Shown: one piece after another, positions 1 to 6,763 of the stretch
How the letters are laid out: each line of letters begins with the position of its first letter
Numbering within the stretch: the stretch's first letter is position 1
NCBI GenBank assembly: GCA_934621295.1
Contig: CAKTVB010000001.1
Coordinates: forward strand, 186,001-250,000
Origin: an uncultured Collinsella sp.
Lineage (GTDB): Bacteria; Actinomycetota; Coriobacteriia; Coriobacteriales; Coriobacteriaceae
Direction: 5' to 3'
Length of the DNA: 64,000 nt
Notes under the pieces: model-generated
What the model was told of the DNA's origin: nothing
The model's database searches: none
The model's input: the letters and a program-made list of their open reading frames with translations, nothing else
Made by a program: the position numbers and the translations under genes

Positions 1-1
1 G

Positions 2-118
2 CTCAACCTGGAACAGTTGATCTTCCTGGACGATGGCCGCGCTATCGAGTGGGGCGATACGATGCTGGCTGCGGGCCAAACTATCGTGGGCACCGCGCAT
101 CAGCGCCGCGAGTCATAG
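2..118 (+). CDS. C-terminal fragment of an unidentified protein
   Basis: An open frame runs from the window edge through 38 codons to a TAG stop at 116-118. The visible tail contains the residues FLDDGRAIEWGDTMLAAGQ and ends in a basic stretch, HQRRES. The GDTMLAAG part faintly resembles the end of TrkA-C-type regulatory domains of ion transporters, but this is a guess from a few residues. The gene starts outside the window, so length, domains and operon partners cannot be given. Confidence 0.55.
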   Translation, partial: LNLEQLIFLDDGRAIEWGDTMLAAGQTIVGTAHQRRES

Positions 119-558
119 GGTCCGTCTCATTTTCGTTTTTCAAACCCCTCACTTTCGCTCTTTCGAATGACTCGGAGGAGGTTGGGATGAGGTTACGGCC
201 TGAAACTGAACGATGTTCAGCGAAACGTCATAGACCCTTCAAATTTACGGTTGTGGGTAAAGCGTGTGCGGAATGATGTAACGTTTTACCAAAGACTAAA
301 TCAATCTTTTGAAGAAAATGCCCCGTTTGACACACCGTTCATCGAAGATAACGACCGTTTGCGAGATACCCGCGACAGTGCGTTTTTCTCAACTTGTCTC
401 TATTAGAATGTACAAGCAGAAGGCAACTTGTATAGCATTTTGAGTGCGAGTTGCCGTATCATTCCAAACGGCAGATGACCTTACGCCATGTGGGGCGTCT
501 GGCAGATCAAACGTGCTTGCACCTAAGCAGCGGGCACCCGATAGCGGAGATGATGTAA
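119..558. other. 440-bp intergenic region upstream of the PTS operon
   Basis: No convincing gene is seen; the short open frames here lack ribosome sites and recognisable protein features. Part of the region (about 270-440) is visibly richer in A+T than its surroundings. It should hold the terminator of the upstream gene and the promoter of the catabolic operon that starts at 559. It contains the inverted repeat at 411-432 described separately. Confidence 0.6.
411..432. promoter_or_regulatory. inverted repeat TACAAG-N10-CTTGTA, putative operator
   Basis: Two perfect 6-bp half-sites are separated by 10 bp. A third, imperfect half-site (ACTTGTC) lies at about 392-398. The repeats lie 125-150 bp upstream of the first gene of the PTS operon, so they may bind a sugar-responsive regulator. 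No regulator gene is visible in the window, and the family is unknown. Confidence 0.35.
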
Positions 559-1257
559 TTGGAGAAAAAGCAGCTTCGTTGGCCGTTCTTTGTGGTCAAT
601 CCCAAGTCCTACCTTTATGGCGAGGACATTCTCAAGCTCGCTAAGTACACGGACAAGCTGGCCGAGAAGTATGACTTTGACGTCCTGTTCACCGCGCAGC
701 TCATCGACCTGCCGCGCATCATCGATGAGTGCCCTCACCTGGTGCCTTGCGCCCAGTACATGGAGAGCCTCAAGCCGGGTCGTGGCATGGGTCACGTTCT
801 GCCCGAGGCACTTGCCGCTGCTGGTGTAAAGGCAACCTTCCTCAACCATGCCGAGAACCCCTCTACCGTGCATGAGCTGGCAGCCACCATCGCTCGCGCC
901 AACGAGGTGGGCATCCTCACCGTCGTGTGCGCCGATTCCGTCGAGGAGGGCGAGATGATCGCCTCTCTGGAGCCCGATGTCATGGTCTGCGAGCTCACGA
1001 GCCTTATTGGCACCGGTACGGTGGCCGGCGAGGACTACATGCGCTCCTCCACCGAGGCTGTCAAGGCCGTGTCTCCCAACACGCAGGTTCTCCAGGCCGC
1101 CGGCATCAGCTCGGGCCAGAATGTCTACGATGCCATCAAGTACGGCGCCGACGGCACGGGCGGCACTTCTGGTATCGTTGCAGCCGAAGATCCGTTTGCA
1201 ACGCTCGACGAGATGTTCGAGGCTCTCGACCGCGCACGCACCGATTTCGCAAAGTAA
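559..1257 (+). CDS. triosephosphate isomerase-family protein
   Basis: This 232-residue protein belongs to the TIM-barrel triosephosphate isomerase family. The catalytic residues are recognisable: Asn14 and Lys16 (NPK), His97 in the FLNHAEN stretch, and Glu145 in the CELTSLIGTG stretch. The last of these corresponds to the YEPVWAIGTG loop of true TpiA, but the sequence around it differs. The start is TTG at 559, with a GGAG-like ribosome site about nine bases upstream. It heads an operon with a YjbQ-family protein and PTS galactitol IIB/IIC genes. That context argues for a specialised isomerase of a phosphorylated sugar or polyol intermediate rather than the housekeeping glycolytic enzyme. In other bacteria related enzymes isomerise tetrulose phosphates; the substrate here is unknown. 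Confidence 0.85.
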   Translation: MEKKQLRWPFFVVNPKSYLYGEDILKLAKYTDKLAEKYDFDVLFTAQLIDLPRIIDECPHLVPCAQYMESLKPGRGMGHVLPEALAAAGVKATFLNHAENPSTVHELAATIARANEVGILTVVCADSVEEGEMIASLEPDVMVCELTSLIGTGTVAGEDYMRSSTEAVKAVSPNTQVLQAAGISSGQNVYDAIKYGADGTGGTSGIVAAEDPFATLDEMFEALDRARTDFAK

Positions 1258-1280
1258 TTCAGACGGACAAGGATTAGCAC

Positions 1281-1802
1281 ATGACTGTTTACAAGGGTCT
1301 CGTTAAGGTTTCCACCCTCGAGGGCAAGCCCACCTACCTGGATATCACCAAGGAGGTTGAGGACATCGTTCGCGAGTCTGGCGTCAAGGAGGGCATCGTT
1401 ACCGTTATCTCCTGCCACACCACCTGCGCTGTCTTCTCCGAGGAGTATGACCACGATCACACCCCTACGGGCGATACGTTCCTGCAGGCCGATCTTTCCG
1501 ATGGCCTCAACCGCATCTTCCCCGAGCAGCACGACTGGAGCACCTATCGCTATCCCGGTCTTGACCACTTTGAGGAGGTCGAGTCCTGGCCCAACCCCGA
1601 GCAGTACCTGCCCAACATGGACCGCAGGATGCTCTGGAACGGTGACGCGCACCTTCGCTCGACGCTCATCGGTTCCAATCAGACCTTCGAGGTTGAGAAC
1701 GGCGAGCTTCAACTGAACGGTCTGGCGAGCATTTTCTTCGTCGACTTCGACCGTACGCGTGAGCGCAACCGCAAAGTCAAGGTTTGCGTTATCGGCGAGT
1801 AA
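1281..1802 (+). CDS. YjbQ/UPF0047 family protein
   Basis: This 173-residue protein has the YjbQ signature: SCHTTCAVF near residues 45-53, and the region HLRSTLIGSNQTFEVENGEL near residues 124-143, which matches the family's conserved histidine and final ENG block. E. coli YjbQ shows weak thiamine-phosphate synthase activity in vitro, but the physiological role of the family is unsettled. It is about 30 residues longer than the usual 140. It starts 23 bp after the isomerase-like gene and is followed by PTS genes, so it probably acts in the same catabolic pathway. That role is inference. Confidence 0.85.
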   Translation: MTVYKGLVKVSTLEGKPTYLDITKEVEDIVRESGVKEGIVTVISCHTTCAVFSEEYDHDHTPTGDTFLQADLSDGLNRIFPEQHDWSTYRYPGLDHFEEVESWPNPEQYLPNMDRRMLWNGDAHLRSTLIGSNQTFEVENGELQLNGLASIFFVDFDRTRERNRKVKVCVIGE

Positions 1803-1827
1803 GCGCTAGCTTTTTCAATGGCTTTTC

Positions 1828-1879
1828 GCCGGCATTGCTTCGCATGCTGCCCGATGGCGAAGCAAATTCAAGTGCCGGC
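1828..1879 (+). other. intercistronic hairpin between yjbQ-like and IIB genes
   Basis: A long stem is visible. GCCGGCA (1828-1834) pairs with TGCCGGC (1873-1879), and inside it TTGCTTCGC (1835-1843) pairs with GCGAAGCAA (1857-1865), with a 7-nt bulge on the 3' side. No T-run follows, so it is more likely an mRNA processing or stability element that separates the enzyme genes from the transporter genes than a terminator. Confidence 0.6.
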
Positions 1880-1893
1880 TGAAGTAGTAGAAT

Positions 1894-1912
1894 GTAAACA
1901 TCGTTTGTTTAC
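1894..1912. promoter_or_regulatory. inverted repeat GTAAAC-N7-GTTTAC, putative operator
   Basis: A perfect 6-bp inverted repeat sits directly before the IIB ribosome site (AAAGGAGAG, 1914-1922). GTAAAC/GTTTAC half-sites are typical of LacI/GalR-family and CcpA-like operators. The position allows repression of the transporter genes. A similar half-site pair, in the opposite arrangement, occurs at 38168-38210. Confidence 0.4.
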
Positions 1913-1927
1913 GAAAGGAGAGAGTAA

Positions 1928-2212
1928 ATGAAGAAGATCGTTGTCGCTTGTGGTTCCGGTGTCGCAACCTCCACGGCTGTCGGCCATAAGATTGCCGACC
2001 TCCTGGATGCTAACGGCCTGTCTGGCCAGTACCACATCGTGCAGTGCTCCATCGCTGAGGCTCCGTCTCAGTGCGCCGACGCTGTGCTTCTGGTCGCAAC
2101 CACTATCGCTCCCGCAGGCCTTACCTGCGAGTATGTGAGCGGCGTGCCCTTCCTGACCGGTATGGGCAAAGCTGATGCAGAGAAGAAGATCGTAGAGATC
2201 GTCTCCGCGTAA
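1928..2212 (+). CDS. PTS galactitol-type EIIB component
   Basis: This 94-residue cytoplasmic protein is the phosphoryl-carrying IIB subunit of a galactitol-family phosphotransferase system. Residues 1-15 (MKKIVVACGSGVATS) contain the typical phosphocysteine loop, with Cys8 as the acceptor. It receives phosphate from an EIIA protein and passes it to the sugar bound to EIIC. The gene has a strong AAAGGAGAG ribosome site and is followed 70 bp later by the EIIC gene. A short hairpin (2240-2257, TGACCGC/GCGGTCA) lies between the two. No EIIA gene is in the window; it may lie upstream of position 1 or elsewhere on the chromosome. Confidence 0.92.
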   Translation: MKKIVVACGSGVATSTAVGHKIADLLDANGLSGQYHIVQCSIAEAPSQCADAVLLVATTIAPAGLTCEYVSGVPFLTGMGKADAEKKIVEIVSA

Positions 2213-2282
2213 TTCCGAGCATCAGAGTCTGATCACTTCTGACCGCTGGCGCGGTCACATTATCCGAGAGTGAGATTACTCA

Positions 2283-3671
2283 ATGGACGCAATTGTTGCA
2301 TTTTTTGGCGGCGTCTCCAGCCTGGGCGTCTCCGTCGTTATGCCGATCGTTCTTACCATCCTGGGCGTGCTGTTCGGCGCAGGCTTTGGCAAGAGCCTTA
2401 AGGCCGGCCTGACCGTCGGTATCGGCTTCATCGGCCTGAACCTGGTTATCAACCAGCTCATGGGTACCGACCTTGCCGGTGGCGTTAACGCCATGGTTAC
2501 CCGCTTCAGCCTGTCCCTGAGCGTCATGGACGTGGGCTGGCCTGCGGCTTCTGCAATCGCCATGGGCTCCATCGTGGGCACCATCATCATCCCCCTGGGC
2601 CTGCTCGTGAACGTGCTCATGCTGCTCACCAACACCACCCAGACTGCTGACGTCGATATCTGGAACTACTGGCACTTCGCCTTCACCGGCGCTCTCGTTG
2701 CCATCGTTACCAACAACATCGCTTTTGGTATCGCCGCCGCTATCATCAACGAGGTTGTCGTCCTCATCATCGGCGACCTGACCGCTCCGCTGGTCGAGAA
2801 GTCCCTTGGCCTCCCCGGCGTCTCCATCCCTCACGGCTTCTCCGGTGCTTATGCTCCGATTGCTTTCGCCGTCAACTGGGTTATCGACAAGATCCCTGGC
2901 CTGAACAAGATCGACATCAACGTTCGCTCCATGCAGAAGCAGTTTGGCGTCTTTGGTGAGCCCGTCCTTCTGGGCGCCATCATCGGTCTGCTCATCGGCC
3001 TGCTTGCTGGCTACGGCTTCCTGCCTGGCGCTAACGGTGAGCCCTCCGTGCTCGCTATGGCCGTCTACATGGGCGCCGTCATGGTCCTGATCCCGAAGAT
3101 GGCTGCCCTCCTCATGGAAGGCCTCATGCCCGTCTCCGATGCTGCTTCCAACTTCATCCAGAAGCACTTCCAGAACCGCGGCAAGATCTACATCGGCCTT
3201 GACTCCGCTGTTGGTACTGGTCACCCCGTGACCCTGACCATGGCGCTCATCCTCGTGCCGGTCTCCATCTTCCTGGCCTTCATCCTCCCGGGTAACCAGG
3301 TTGTGCCTCTGGCCGACCTCGCCTGCATCCCCTACATGCTCGTGCTCATCACCCCGATCGTTCATGAGAACGGCTTCCGTGGCCTGATCGTCGGCGTCAT
3401 CGTCCTGGCTGTTGGTTTCTACATCGCCACCGACCTGGCTCCGCTCATCACCTCCGCTGCTGCCAACGTGAACTTCGACATGGGTGGCGCTGCTGCCATC
3501 TCCTCCATCTGCGATGGCGCTAACCCGCTCACCTGGGTCATCACCCGTCTTGGCCAGCTTGGCGACGGCATCGGCCTGGTTATCCCGGCTGTTGTTGCTA
3601 TTGCCATGGCTGTCTGGAACCGTATGCGCATCCTCAAGGAGGCCAAGGAGCTGCACGCCGAGCAGGCGTAA
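2283..3671 (+). CDS. PTS galactitol-type EIIC permease
   Basis: This 462-residue integral membrane protein is the EIIC permease of the galactitol (Gat) PTS family. It has many hydrophobic segments from residue 5 onward and the family region around GLPGVSIPHGFSGAYAP (about residues 176-192). It moves the sugar or sugar alcohol across the membrane while EIIB phosphorylates it. The start is ATG at 2283 with GAGAGTGAG upstream. Codon use is very regular and rich in preferred codons, which suggests strong expression. It closes the operon: an intrinsic terminator follows at 3715. The substrate cannot be told from sequence; the neighbouring isomerase-like enzyme suggests a polyol or short-chain sugar. 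Confidence 0.92.
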   Translation: MDAIVAFFGGVSSLGVSVVMPIVLTILGVLFGAGFGKSLKAGLTVGIGFIGLNLVINQLMGTDLAGGVNAMVTRFSLSLSVMDVGWPAASAIAMGSIVGTIIIPLGLLVNVLMLLTNTTQTADVDIWNYWHFAFTGALVAIVTNNIAFGIAAAIINEVVVLIIGDLTAPLVEKSLGLPGVSIPHGFSGAYAPIAFAVNWVIDKIPGLNKIDINVRSMQKQFGVFGEPVLLGAIIGLLIGLLAGYGFLPGANGEPSVLAMAVYMGAVMVLIPKMAALLMEGLMPVSDAASNFIQKHFQNRGKIYIGLDSAVGTGHPVTLTMALILVPVSIFLAFILPGNQVVPLADLACIPYMLVLITPIVHENGFRGLIVGVIVLAVGFYIATDLAPLITSAAANVNFDMGGAAAISSICDGANPLTWVITRLGQLGDGIGLVIPAVVAIAMAVWNRMRILKEAKELHAEQA

Positions 3672-3714
3672 TGCATCGACCTCTATGCCCGAGGCGCATA
3701 TGAGCTAGCATTAT

Positions 3715-3752
3715 TTGGGGCCCGCGATGAGTTTCGTGGGCCCCAATCTTTT
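3715..3752 (+). terminator. intrinsic terminator of the PTS operon
   Basis: A 13-bp stem (TTGGGGCCCGCGA, 3715-3727, with TCGTGGGCCCCAA, 3734-3746; one G-U pair) has a 6-nt loop and is followed by TCTTTTA. Confidence 0.9.
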
Positions 3753-3812
3753 ATCGAGACGTCGCGCTGTCTGCTGGGATACCCATGCGAGTGCGCTAGA
3801 GGAGTTTTGACT

Positions 3813-4403
3813 ATGGCGAAGAAGGCCGCAAAAAAGATTGAGACCGCCTCTGCACCCAAGGTGCTCAAGGTTGGCGTCGCTGCGGGTGTGCCGCCCGAGG
3901 AGAAGAGGACGTATACCTATGACGCGCGCAGCTATCGTTCTGACGTGTTGATCCCTGCATATGCATGCATCTTCTTTGCGTGCGTCGCCATGTACTGTGC
4001 GATCATCGGCTTCTTCACACCTATTGCCATCCTTGCGCTTGTTGTGTGCGTCTATACGCTGTTTAACACCTTTGTTGCCCATGCGTATCCACGTGTGATC
4101 GAGCTTGATGCTACGAGCATCAGCTTTGAGTCATTTGGTCAGAAAAAGGTTTTTGCGCTGGACAAGCTCGAGCAGTGCTCGCTTCGCTCTGCGGGCAATA
4201 GTGGCCATCTGTACCTGCGTATTGCCGAGAAGGATGATGCGGCGAGCGGCCGTGGGGCTCATGCGCGTTATTTTATCGACACCGAGGATAGTGTTGACCA
4301 GGATGGCAATCCTGCGATGGAGCTTAAGGATTTTCTTCTTGCCACTGAGGAGCGCGTCGATCCGGACAATATCCGCGTTATCGCTCGCAAACAGGGGCGC
4401 TAG
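3813..4403 (+). CDS. conserved membrane protein of unknown function
   Basis: The protein has 196 residues. The start was taken as ATG at 3813 because AGAGGAG sits eight bases upstream; an in-frame TTG at 3807 is too close. It has a lysine-rich cytoplasmic N-terminus (MAKKAAKKIE), two transmembrane helices at about residues 45-67 and 68-88, and a hydrophilic C-terminal domain of about 100 residues. That topology resembles bacterial PH-like (YdbT/DUF304-type) membrane proteins, but the match is not strong enough to name the family. It is monocistronic, with a terminator before it and one after it. Confidence 0.75.
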   Translation: MAKKAAKKIETASAPKVLKVGVAAGVPPEEKRTYTYDARSYRSDVLIPAYACIFFACVAMYCAIIGFFTPIAILALVVCVYTLFNTFVAHAYPRVIELDATSISFESFGQKKVFALDKLEQCSLRSAGNSGHLYLRIAEKDDAASGRGAHARYFIDTEDSVDQDGNPAMELKDFLLATEERVDPDNIRVIARKQGR

Positions 4404-4461
4404 TGCTCTGCGGTCTTTTAGGCCCTTATGCGCCGTTTGGCGCTACAGCTGACGTAAGATT

Positions 4462-4491
4462 AAAGCCGTGCCGCTTGGTGCGGCTTTATTT
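4462..4491 (+). terminator. intrinsic terminator
   Basis: AAAGCCGTGCC (4462-4472) pairs with GGTGCGGCTTT (4477-4487) around a 4-nt loop, and the sequence ATTTAT follows. It lies 58 bp after the stop of the membrane-protein gene at 4403. Confidence 0.75.
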
Positions 4492-4529
4492 ATGGGCAAT
4501 GCACACGAGTGCGGACGGGAGAATCGAGA

Positions 4530-4910
4530 ATGGCAACGATGGGTAAGGGCAATCCGGTAGAGCTCTTTAACATGCATGTGGCGCATGTGGGAATCAACGC
4601 AAAGGATCCGCAGGAGGCGGAACGAATTGCCAAGCAGTTTGAGCTTTTGCTGGGCTTGGCTCCGCGCGAGACGCCCATTTCGTTTTTCTCGGACACGCTT
4701 GTCGAGACGATGAAGCAGAATGGTCGCGGCGAGCACGGTCATATTGGCCTTGCGGTAAACGATACGGCCGCTGCCGAGGCATGGCTGCGCGAGCGCGGCG
4801 TGGAGTTCATTGAGGAATCTCGCGTGCTCAATGAGGATGGCTCGACGTTTCTGATTTATCTCAAAGAGCAGATCGGCGGTTTCGCCATCCATCTGTCTCA
4901 GGGTAAGTAG
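4530..4910 (+). CDS. VOC (glyoxalase/dioxygenase-fold) domain protein
   Basis: This 126-residue single-domain protein of the vicinal-oxygen-chelate superfamily shows the repeated beta-alpha pattern, with NMHVAHVGINAKDPQEAERI at the start and GHIGLAV and IGGFAIHLSQ later. It resembles the extra C-terminal VOC domain found fused to KDPG/KHG aldolases in some Clostridia, but here it stands alone. I took ATG 4530 as the start because GGGAGA lies seven to eight bases upstream; an in-frame GTG at 4509 would add seven residues. The ligand and reaction are unknown. The gene lies alone before tRNA-Leu. Confidence 0.7.
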   Translation: MATMGKGNPVELFNMHVAHVGINAKDPQEAERIAKQFELLLGLAPRETPISFFSDTLVETMKQNGRGEHGHIGLAVNDTAAAEAWLRERGVEFIEESRVLNEDGSTFLIYLKEQIGGFAIHLSQGK

Positions 4911-4959
4911 ATTTCCCCGGCAATCCGCTGAAGAGCTCAAAAGAATTTAAAAAAAGAGC

Positions 4960-4988
4960 TTGAATCGCTCGTTCCGCTCGAGTATTAT
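4960..4988 (+). promoter_or_regulatory. sigma-70-type promoter of tRNA-Leu
   Basis: A -35 box TTGAAT (4960-4965), a 17-bp spacer and a -10 box TATTAT (4983-4988) end 10 bp before the tRNA gene. Confidence 0.75.
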
Positions 4989-4998
4989 TTAACAGCAC

Positions 4999-5085
4999 GC
5001 GGGCGTGGCGGAATTGGCAGACGCGTAGGCTTCAGGTGCCTATGGGCTTCGGCTCGTGAAGGTTCAAGTCCTTTCGCCCGCACCA
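4999..5085 (+). tRNA. tRNA-Leu (anticodon CAG)
   Basis: The acceptor stem GCGGGCG pairs with CGCCCGC. The D-arm region GCGGAATTGGCAGACGC, the anticodon arm TAGGC-TTCAGGT-GCCTA (anticodon CAG), a long variable arm and the T-arm with GGTTCAAGTCC are all present. CCA is encoded in the gene. The long variable arm and anticodon identify a class II leucine tRNA. Confidence 0.95.
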
Positions 5086-5095
5086 TTAAATGTTT

Positions 5096-5123
5096 AAGGC
5101 TTCCAGCAATGGGAGCCTTTTTT
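5096..5123 (+). terminator. intrinsic terminator of tRNA-Leu
   Basis: AAGGCTTCC pairs with GGGAGCCTT around a 6-nt loop, with a run of six T residues (5118-5123) at its end. Confidence 0.9.
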
Positions 5124-5129
5124 GTTAGG

Positions 5130-5283
5130 GCCCAGTGCACGGACTTGAACCGATGAGGTCGCGAGGCGTGAAGCAAACAGGCTTGCGGCCTGTTTGTAGC
5201 CGAGCGCGCGAGCGGACGGCGGCAGCCGGCCGCGTGGCCACGGATTCGCGAAGCGAAGACGCAAGTCCGCATGGCAGAGATTC
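5130..5283. other. G+C-rich structured spacer, function unknown
   Basis: This stretch between the tRNA-Leu terminator and the next gene's stop has no open frame that looks real. It contains AAACAGGC-N5-GCCTGTTT (about 5188-5208) and several other short palindromes. On the minus strand it contains GGTTCAAGTCC, the same T-arm sequence as in the adjacent tRNA-Leu. It may be the 3' untranslated part of the minus-strand gene or a tRNA-derived remnant. Confidence 0.4.
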
Positions 5284-6330
5284 CTAGAAAAGTTGGAAGG
5301 CCGAGTCGACAAGCTCGTTAAAGCTCTGTTCTTTAAGGCTGAATGTATTCGAAGTGCTGTCGTAGCTAAATTCGAGCGATCCGTAAGAGGATTCGTTATC
5401 GTCATTTTCGATTTCGTTCAGCGCGTCGTTGTATATTTCGCCCACGCGCTCTTTCTGGGCATCAGTCAGCTGGCCGTGAGCGCTGGTCAGCCCTTCATGA
5501 TAGAGAAACTCGCTAAGCTCTTCGTGGAGGGTCTCGTCAAAATCATAGGTACTCGGAACGAAGTAATCGAAAAAGGCAGTACCGCGATTGTCGGCGGAGT
5601 TGTCATTGTCGGTAAACGCATACACACTTTCGATTTGATAGGTAAAGTTGCTCAGCAGTTTATCGGCGTAAATCGTCGGGTCGATGCCAAGGTTCTCGGC
5701 AGTGTAGCCATAGGAGCTCTTTAGTTCCTGCGAGAGATTGTTGCATATGCGCTCGCGTACATCCTCGCTGTCTTGTAGATCGGAGAGGGTCTGGCTGGCG
5801 ATATCGTAAACGGCGCTGTCTTCCTCATCCAGTTCCGATGGATCCAGTGGGTTTGCGCGGGAATGATCAAACGTATCGTCGTCATACGTGGAGAAGGTTT
5901 CCTCAAATGACGCGAATGGGCTTTCGTCGAAGGAGGTGCTATCGAGAAGGTTTCCGGCAACCACGAGGATAAAGACGATGAGGACGAAGATGCTGAGCTT
6001 GTTGCGGCGCCCGGTTTTCTTAGAAGAACGACTTTGGGCGTGACTGGTTGCCTGGGGCTTTGGAGACACCTTGCTCTCGCTTGCTTTGAAAGCCGCCTTC
6101 CATGCAGGATGGGTTCTTTTGGGAGCGACGTTTGAGCCGTGCGCAGCGTCACCAGCGGCGGAGTCGTCGCTGGGGGCACGATAGGCGTCGGGACGCTTTC
6201 GCGGCGCAGAGTAGTTCTTATCGGCAAAGGAGCACATATCGCCCGGAAAATCATCTGGCTGCGTGTCTTCCGGCATCACGGGTTCGCCGGCATTGAACGG
6301 GTCGATATTCGAATCGTGACGAGTTCTCAT
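5284..6330 (-). CDS. single-pass membrane protein of unknown function
   Basis: The protein has 348 residues; its start ATG at 6330 has CGGAG six bases upstream. Residues 1-110 are polar, low in complexity and probably disordered, with a basic cluster (SSKKTGRRNK) just before one transmembrane helix at about 112-128. The remaining 220 residues are acidic and serine-rich, and they should lie outside the cell. No enzymatic motif is seen. It is transcribed alone, between the tRNA-Leu terminator and a small membrane-protein gene on the same strand. I do not recognise a family. Confidence 0.75.
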   Translation of the reverse strand: MRTRHDSNIDPFNAGEPVMPEDTQPDDFPGDMCSFADKNYSAPRKRPDAYRAPSDDSAAGDAAHGSNVAPKRTHPAWKAAFKASESKVSPKPQATSHAQSRSSKKTGRRNKLSIFVLIVFILVVAGNLLDSTSFDESPFASFEETFSTYDDDTFDHSRANPLDPSELDEEDSAVYDIASQTLSDLQDSEDVRERICNNLSQELKSSYGYTAENLGIDPTIYADKLLSNFTYQIESVYAFTDNDNSADNRGTAFFDYFVPSTYDFDETLHEELSEFLYHEGLTSAHGQLTDAQKERVGEIYNDALNEIENDDNESSYGSLEFSYDSTSNTFSLKEQSFNELVDSAFQLF

Positions 6331-6405
6331 GGTGCACTCCGAGGTCGCATTGCATTGTGCCTAGTATATCGTGAGCGGTGGGGGTCAATGTAATGATGTT
6401 GAGAG

Positions 6406-6437
6406 CAAAAAGGCCTGGCGCCGGAGCGTCAGGCCTT
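6406..6437 (-). terminator. intrinsic terminator of the small membrane-protein gene
   Basis: Read on the minus strand, AAGGCCTG and CAGGCCTT form the stem, and the sequence TTTTTGCTC follows. It lies 30 bp downstream of the 54-codon gene. Confidence 0.75.
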
Positions 6438-6466
6438 ATCATCAGCGAAATTGGGAATGCGAGCGT

Positions 6467-6631
6467 CTAGAGATCCCAGTCGTCGTCTTCGCTGGGACCG
6501 CGATCTACATACATCTTGCTCGTGCGCTTCTCGAGGATAAACGCAACCAGCCCGATGACGAGAATGCCGACAACAAAGAGAATGCCCACGCCCTCACGCG
6601 TGCCGAACAAAAAGGAAAAAAACGTGTCCAT
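6467..6631 (-). CDS. small membrane protein, 54 residues
   Basis: The frame begins MDTFFSFLFGTREGVG, continues with a single transmembrane helix (roughly residues 14-33) and ends in a short charged cytoplasmic tail with EKRTSK and a final SEDDDWDL. The ATG at 6631 is preceded by AGGTGAG at a normal distance, and an intrinsic terminator follows the stop. Ribosome site, topology and terminator together support a real gene. The function is unknown. It lies upstream of the 348-residue membrane protein on the same strand but is separated from it by the terminator at 6406. Confidence 0.7.
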   Translation of the reverse strand: MDTFFSFLFGTREGVGILFVVGILVIGLVAFILEKRTSKMYVDRGPSEDDDWDL

Positions 6632-6763
6632 CCAGCCATCTCACCTTCTGGGGGTCAAGTCAAACTGTCCATAAGTATATACTTGCGAAAGCAATGGTAT
6701 ATTGCCAACCTGAATACACATCGCGGTGCCGGCGCGGCGCCGGCGCGGTACAACGGAGGAAGC

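Noticed and set aside
49..276. 75-codon open frame across the end of the first gene
   Set aside because: It overlaps the real reading frame that stops at 118 and has no ribosome site or recognisable protein sequence.
2280..3656. 458-codon open frame on the minus strand opposite the PTS IIC gene
   Set aside because: It is the mirror of a gene with strongly biased codons; the translation is Asp/His/Gly/Val-rich with no protein character, and IIC is certain.
6640..6763. T-box leader before serS
   Set aside because: No T-box consensus or specifier-stem arrangement is visible, and the leader is too short.
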